A model generated the notes under the pieces. That model saw nothing but the letters and a program-made list of their open reading frames with translations, had not been told where the DNA came from and did not search any database. The translations under genes were made by a program, and so were the position numbers. Of a stretch of 26,642 bases of DNA, positions 23,301-26,642 are shown one piece after another; the stretch's first letter is position 1, and every line of letters begins with the position of its first letter. Source of the stretch: Rikenellaceae bacterium (GTDB taxonomy: Bacteria; Bacteroidota; Bacteroidia; Bacteroidales; UBA932); contig CAAGFN010000202.1 of assembly GCA_900769145.1 (NCBI GenBank), positions 1-26,642 on the forward strand. The letters are read 5' to 3'.

Positions 23301-23761
23301 CCGTTCAGGACCCAGTACCAGATACCGTCCGTATCCTGACGTACACCTATTGAAGGCACGACACCGTCGGTTCCATCCTTGCCATCCTGCCCATCCTTGC
23401 CGTCTTCACCATCCTTTCCGTCGGTTCCATCCCTACCATCCTCACCATCTGCTCCGTCACTGCCGTCCTTCCCGTTGTAAACAACGACCTTGCCGTGTCT
23501 GGAGAATGTTATTTCATAACCTATGACCTTGCCATCCTCGTTGACGGCGGTCACGCTCTCCACGAAATCATTGTCCTCAAGAGCATATACTATGGTGCTG
23601 AGGGCGGAAATGTTCTCATTGGTCTCCGCACAGAGCTGGTCCAGGCGGGAGTTGATCTCATCCAGCTGGGAATGAAGGTTGGAAAGTTCGTCCCTCACCA
23701 GCTTGTCGCAGCCGGTAGCCAGAAGGGCGGCTGCAAGAATAATTGTAAGAATTCTTTTCAT
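20390..23761 (-). CDS. BspA-like leucine-rich-repeat lipoprotein with DUF4988, Gly-Asp repeats and BACON domain
   Basis: This 1123-residue surface lipoprotein has a signal ending LLATGC (Cys18). Residues 20-95 are a coiled-coil-like DUF4988/PL29-N-terminal segment. Collagen-like GxDGxDG repeats occupy about 97-133 and 170-187, separated by a module with WYWVLNGEWLLD. A second module (about 230-350) precedes a BACON-type Ig domain (about 355-440, VYYINWQGGEVKVAV to FSIFQYG). A calcium loop DSNGDGHISFTEA (464-476) follows. About 24 BspA-type LRRs (500-1080; units such as SLTSFTLPSKVTSI) lead to a C-terminal cap (PPTIYSREFDD to GWNGYISHIQALP). BspA-type proteins bind host matrix or other cells. 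It is the last gene of an apparent three-gene operon, nine bases after the shorter paralogue. Confidence 0.9.
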   Translation of the reverse strand: MKRILTIILAAALLATGCDKLVRDELSNLHSQLDEINSRLDQLCAETNENISALSTIVYALEDNDFVESVTAVNEDGKVIGYEITFSRHGKVVVYNGKDGSDGADGEDGRDGTDGKDGEDGKDGQDGKDGTDGVVPSIGVRQDTDGIWYWVLNGEWLLDQNGQRIRASALDGEDGEDGTDGKSGKDGITPLLKITDGYWYISYDKGMTWTKLGKATGADGTPGKDAAAPESIFRDIAIDEFCITFTLNDGQVITINRNRELRIAFEEVADITCAPGKTVRIAYSISGADSKTSVQCLAEQGWKARIEAVDTQSGYLCVTAPDPMVDSKVLVFVNAGDGRTYMACLTFIEGKPMLSETVYYINWQGGEVKVAVRTREDLSVRIPATDTWLSLVPQTKAAERVDSLVFAVDTNRVVEDRSAAIELIDGRGDVADKFSIFQYGNRTDSGWIVFQDKEVEKICLTYYDSNGDGHISFTEAASVKSIGTVFRSKTNIKTFDEFKYFTKVETLADEAFKNSSLTRIQLPNSLKVIGASAFYNCKLTSIVLPEGVTAINASAFYHNYYLESIEIPEGVTSLGNECFRDCGNLKSVTLPQSLETIGSGCFRNCSKLSAVTIPSKITVIDSDTFNYCIELAKVKLPDGLIEIGRYAFAYCTSLHTIDVPEMVTSIGVDAFASSGLESFVFPSKIEEVSDYIFNECSNLADVELSPETKKIGKSAFCGCTSLTGIELPETVNSIGKSAFEGSGLKSFTVPSLVTQVPERILYGCASLTEFVMHDDITGIGSGILEGTAVTSFILPPKVTSISSAMLSGCVKLVDLRLHDNVKSISECAFQHCISLESFTLPPMVTAITNKMLFQCFSLKNLALHDNVTSIGTQAFEDCRSLTSFTLPSKVTSIPQSMLKGCYSLADLKIHDKVTAIGSYAFSSCSSLTSFALPPLVKEVPYNMLSNCKSLENLTLHDDVTSIGSSAFENCESLSSFTLPELVRVIEYDTFKGCRSLPEIVLNDEVTSIQQSAFEACESLTSFVVPDKVSALGYGAFRDCAKLQKVLIGSGVTTIGSSTFSGCYRMEELVSLNTTPPTIYSREFDDFLSTFVIKVPASALVAYKTASGWNGYISHIQALPATSE
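20521..22261 (-). repeat. Tandem leucine-rich-repeat coding array
   Basis: Roughly 23-codon units repeat in frame across this stretch. The central units, alternating 'SFTLPPxVTxI' and 'NLxLHDxVTSIG', are the most alike, so recent internal expansion is likely there. The first units are more divergent. The array belongs to the BspA-like gene. Confidence 0.75.
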
Positions 23762-23770
23762 TTTATGTTG

Positions 23771-24847
23771 TTATTCCGTCAGTTCTACAAATGTCAATGT
23801 CTCAATACACATACGTCCATCAGCCGCATTGGCGAAGACCACTACCTTGCCCTCGGAGAAAGGAGAAGGGGAGGTGACCACGATGTTTCCGGAGTCAATG
23901 TCGGCTTTATCCACACGGGCTGTCCAATCCCCCTCCACGGCGCAGACAATATTGACATCGCCCTCGACCCCGAAGAGTTCATAACGCAGCACGACCTTCC
24001 CTCCGGCCCGGACCGGTATGTCGGAAGTCTGTGACAATGTCATAGTAAATGCCGTATAGACAGGGACAATCATTATCTGTCCGCTCTTCAATGCGAAAAA
24101 CGCATTGCCGTCCATGAAATAGACATAGTCGAATATGGTCTCAGCCACCACTCCGTCAGCACCGTCGGCTCCATCAGCACCGCAGGCCGGGCCGTAGTCC
24201 GACCAGGTTTTTCCGCCATCCACAGAGATGAACCAATGTCCGTTTTCAATCTTCATCAACGGGGACACTGCATCCTTTCCGTCCTTTCCGTCGCTGCCGT
24301 CAGAGCCGTCCTTCCCATCTTCCGGATTGAGACAGATCTTAGTGCCGGAAGGGCTTAGAAGCCATTCTCCGTCAAGGGTCCAATACCATTTCCCATCGGT
24401 ATCCTGCCTTGCTCCGATGACAGGTGAATGTCCGTCCCGGCCGTCTTTGCCATCGGCACCGTCCTGGCCATCCTGCCCGTCCTTGCCATCCTCTCCATCC
24501 TTGCCGTCAGCGCCGTCCTGACCATCCTTGCCGTTCGTAATCATTATCTCACCTCCCTTGAAGAAGGTGATCCGGTAACCGAGCAGGATTCCGCCTTCAT
24601 AAACCGGCTCCACGGACGTTATGTAGTCATTCTCCTCAACAGCCTTGACAATCCTCTCAAGGCTGGCAACCTCGGAATTGACTGCAGCGGCAATGCTGTC
24701 CAGCCTCCGGTTCACGTCATCAATCCCCGCCTGAATCTCCGCAAATTCATCCTTGTACCTGTCGTCACAGGACGAAAGTGCGGCAATTGCCACCGGCACA
24801 ATGACGGCGGCCCTCATAAGCAATCGTCTTATCATATTACAATTCAT
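23771..24847 (-). CDS. DUF4988 lipoprotein with Gly-Asp repeats, no effector domain
   Basis: This protein of about 358 residues is a shorter paralogue of the BspA-like lipoprotein. The lipobox is LSSC (Cys27 from the chosen start). The DUF4988-like segment (DEFAEIQAGIDDVNRRLDSI), the GKDGQDGADG repeats (about 106-139) and the WYWTLDGEWLLSPSG module follow in the same order. A second repeat block (about 178-191), the WFISVDGGKTW module and the Ig-like part ending CIETLTFVELTE come next, and the protein stops where BACON and LRRs begin in the paralogue. Several ATGs are possible. 24847 is chosen because AGGAGG lies six bases upstream; 24835 (MIRRLLMR) is a reasonable alternative. It overlaps the upstream OmpA-like gene by 11 bases and lies nine bases before the LRR gene. 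Confidence 0.8.
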   Translation of the reverse strand: MNCNMIRRLLMRAAVIVPVAIAALSSCDDRYKDEFAEIQAGIDDVNRRLDSIAAAVNSEVASLERIVKAVEENDYITSVEPVYEGGILLGYRITFFKGGEIMITNGKDGQDGADGKDGEDGKDGQDGQDGADGKDGRDGHSPVIGARQDTDGKWYWTLDGEWLLSPSGTKICLNPEDGKDGSDGSDGKDGKDAVSPLMKIENGHWFISVDGGKTWSDYGPACGADGADGADGVVAETIFDYVYFMDGNAFFALKSGQIMIVPVYTAFTMTLSQTSDIPVRAGGKVVLRYELFGVEGDVNIVCAVEGDWTARVDKADIDSGNIVVTSPSPFSEGKVVVFANAADGRMCIETLTFVELTE

Positions 24848-26642
24848 CTTCATCCTCCTGATTAAGTCCATAAGCCTTGATTAGAACAGATATCTCAGGG
24901 TCAAGATTGCCCCTATAGACGTAAGCCCTGTTCTGTCGGCAGGCCTTCACATAGCATTCCACGGCCTTCTCCGGCATTCCCTTCCTCGAATAGACGAGGG
25001 CAAGGAGGTAGTTCACCTTGTCCGTCTTTTCAAGCTTCTCCAGGATGGCCAATGCGCTCTCGTTCATATCCATTCCTACGAAGGCTACGGCCGCATTGAA
25101 ATCGTTGTAGTTCCTGAGCCTGAGTACCGCTCCCTGATAGTCCATATCCCTAAGTGCCTGGACTCCATTCATATAGGTCGTATCCAGCACGGTGGTGTGG
25201 ACGGTGTCCTTGACCATCCCCTTGCGGTGCAGGAAGAAATTGAACTTCACGAGCCTGAGCTTCGGATAGATATCATTTCTAAGATGTTGATAGTAAGGCA
25301 TTCTCTTAAGTTTGGCCTCCCTTTCGTCCAGATCCGGTTCGAAGACAAGTTCTGCGAATGACTTTTTGTCCATATCCGCCAGGCCCTTGTCGGCGGCCAC
25401 CAGGTCAGCGAGGTCGGACCAGTTCTCAGGAATGCATCGAGGCGTGAACCTGATGATTGACGGAGCCTTGGACGCAGCCTTGTATGTATCGTCCATATTC
25501 AGGACAATGCCGGCCTCCTTCGACAACGAGTCGGAATAATGCCTCATAAATGCATTGAAATACTCCGAGACAGCCTCTGAGCGTCTCTGGGCAAGGTTCC
25601 TGTTGTAGGACAGGCTGCCCTCAGGAGATGCGGTCGCACTGACAATGACGGAGTCCAAATCATACACGTCATCGGAAAGAAGGCTGGAAAGCATCTTCTT
25701 GACGAGCCGGATTTCTTTCTCATTGTCAGAGAGTTCCGGGTCAATGTCAGACCGGCCTTCGGCGAACTCGATTCTGGCAGCGGCATTGGCGGTAGCCCGC
25801 CTCTCGATGACAGTGGTCATATATCTCTCGGTATTGTCCACGAATGCGGAGACAGAACTGATGTAGAATGTCAACGGCTCCGAAGCAGGGACTGTGTAGA
25901 TTTTCTTGTCCTGCTCGAAGATGTCGCCGGACAGGACAATATCAGCCTTGCGCAGTTTCGGACGCACATTTATCGTCTGGACATAGTTGTAGATGAAGTC
26001 TCCTTCAGCATTGACAATGACAGTGTCGAGCCGGATTCCCTCACTTACAATCGGCGCCTTGACGTATTTGCTGAACATCTGCGACTTGCGGTTAATCCTG
26101 GACTTGTTCCGGGCCACGGCCGCCTTGTTGGTATAATGCTCGACTGCCTGCTGCTGGGTCACGCCGAAGCAGGAGGCGAACTGCTCGTCACTCACGAACG
26201 TAGTGTCAGTCTTGAACTGGTATATCTCAGGAATATTCCTCTTGAGGAAGAACTCCAACTGCTTGAGATTGATGAACTTGGTCGTATCCTCGACAATGCG
26301 TGAGAGGAATCTCTCATACTGCTGGTATCCCCTGAGCTGGGCCTTGCGGTAGCCCGCCCCGGTTACGACAACTGGCTCAAGTCTCGTGCTGTCGCCGAGA
26401 ACGAAGAGGTCAGGATAAAAGCGGAGCTGCCACTTGCTGTCCATCATTGTCTTCGGAACAATGACCTGGAAAGCGAGGTCCACCTTTCCGTGTCTTTCGG
26501 CCACGTTCCTGAAACGGGCGGTAACCTTGGCGGCATCAATCACGTCCGTCGCCACCATCTCCCCGGTCTGGTCATCCTTGACCGCCTTCATTATCAGCAT
26601 CTCCGTACCGTCATCATCGGTAATCTTGAGAGTGTCCCTGGC
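24837..26642 (-). CDS. OmpA-like envelope protein, 5' end cut by window edge
   Basis: The frame is open from the window edge to the stop at 24837, giving about 601 residues; the N-terminus, and so any signal sequence, is missing. The middle (about 289-364 of the visible frame) resembles an OmpA-like peptidoglycan-associated domain: ARIEFAEGRSDIDPELSDNEKEI, then SVIVSATASPEGSLSYNRNLAQRRSEAVSEYF. The first 280 residues are beta-rich with no domain I can name (VVVTGAGYRKAQLRGYQQY). The C-terminal part (about 480-590) looks like TPR helices (QALRDMDYQGAVLRL, YSRKGMPEKAVECYVKACRQNRAYVY) and ends in an acidic QEDEDEL. It overlaps the DUF4988 gene, so it heads or lies within the operon of the surface lipoproteins. 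It may anchor a surface complex to the cell wall; that role is inferred. Confidence 0.75.
   Translation of the reverse strand, partial: ARDTLKITDDDGTEMLIMKAVKDDQTGEMVATDVIDAAKVTARFRNVAERHGKVDLAFQVIVPKTMMDSKWQLRFYPDLFVLGDSTRLEPVVVTGAGYRKAQLRGYQQYERFLSRIVEDTTKFINLKQLEFFLKRNIPEIYQFKTDTTFVSDEQFASCFGVTQQQAVEHYTNKAAVARNKSRINRKSQMFSKYVKAPIVSEGIRLDTVIVNAEGDFIYNYVQTINVRPKLRKADIVLSGDIFEQDKKIYTVPASEPLTFYISSVSAFVDNTERYMTTVIERRATANAAARIEFAEGRSDIDPELSDNEKEIRLVKKMLSSLLSDDVYDLDSVIVSATASPEGSLSYNRNLAQRRSEAVSEYFNAFMRHYSDSLSKEAGIVLNMDDTYKAASKAPSIIRFTPRCIPENWSDLADLVAADKGLADMDKKSFAELVFEPDLDEREAKLKRMPYYQHLRNDIYPKLRLVKFNFFLHRKGMVKDTVHTTVLDTTYMNGVQALRDMDYQGAVLRLRNYNDFNAAVAFVGMDMNESALAILEKLEKTDKVNYLLALVYSRKGMPEKAVECYVKACRQNRAYVYRGNLDPEISVLIKAYGLNQEDEDEL
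24854..24859 (-). promoter_or_regulatory. Strong Shine-Dalgarno sequence inside the upstream gene end
   Basis: The minus strand reads AGGAGG, six bases before ATG 24847. Good Shine-Dalgarno sites are uncommon in Bacteroidota, and this one lies within the last codons of the OmpA-like gene, so it supports translation re-initiation and the chosen start. Confidence 0.5.

Noticed and set aside
23370..24530. Regular short repeats resembling a CRISPR array
   Set aside because: They are in-frame codons for Gly-Asp-Gly repeats of two lipoproteins; there are no constant repeats with unique spacers.

Overview
The window looks like chromosomal DNA of a Bacteroidota bacterium, most likely order Bacteroidales from a gut-type habitat. 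The support is Bacteroidota-type promoters (TAnnTTTG -7 boxes, one with a TTTG -33 box at exactly 19 nt), DUF4956/VTC, DUF4988 lipoproteins with Gly-Asp repeats, a BACON domain, BspA-type leucine-rich repeats and GH2/DUF4982 and GH53 enzymes. No tRNA, rRNA, IS element or CRISPR array was recognised.

Positions 1-6531 are mostly housekeeping. A minus-strand unit (secreted repeat protein, VTC polyphosphate-polymerase-like protein, DUF4956 membrane protein cut by the window edge) is followed by pnp, with a long Arg/Asp tail, and rpsO. A divergent cation diffusion facilitator gene and a YgjP-type metalloprotein gene come next. Positions 6591-13091 form a tightly packed plus-strand operon: BASS-type transporter, GH53 endo-galactanase lipoprotein, GH2 beta-galactosidase-like enzyme, nitroreductase, DUF1963 protein and MBL-fold hydrolase. 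The two glycosidases would act in sequence on beta-1,4-galactan. A small PLDc_N-like membrane protein and a queH/YitT pair follow.

Positions 14968-26642 are accessory and entirely minus strand. They hold a sigma-70-family factor, two paralogous small outer-membrane barrels, a secreted protein with a DnaJ-type CxxCxGxG zinc finger, an AT-rich lipoprotein, a BspA-like LRR lipoprotein, a shorter DUF4988 lipoprotein and a truncated OmpA-like envelope protein.

The strongest new signal is a promoter-like element, GGGTTAC-N18-TWAAC. It occurs with identical 18-nt spacing 18-24 nt upstream of four start codons: the sigma factor itself, both barrels and the zinc-finger protein. I infer a self-activating envelope sigma regulon whose targets sit beside the regulator. 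No anti-sigma gene is adjacent, and a run of nine G/C pairs abuts the -35 element of the sigma gene.
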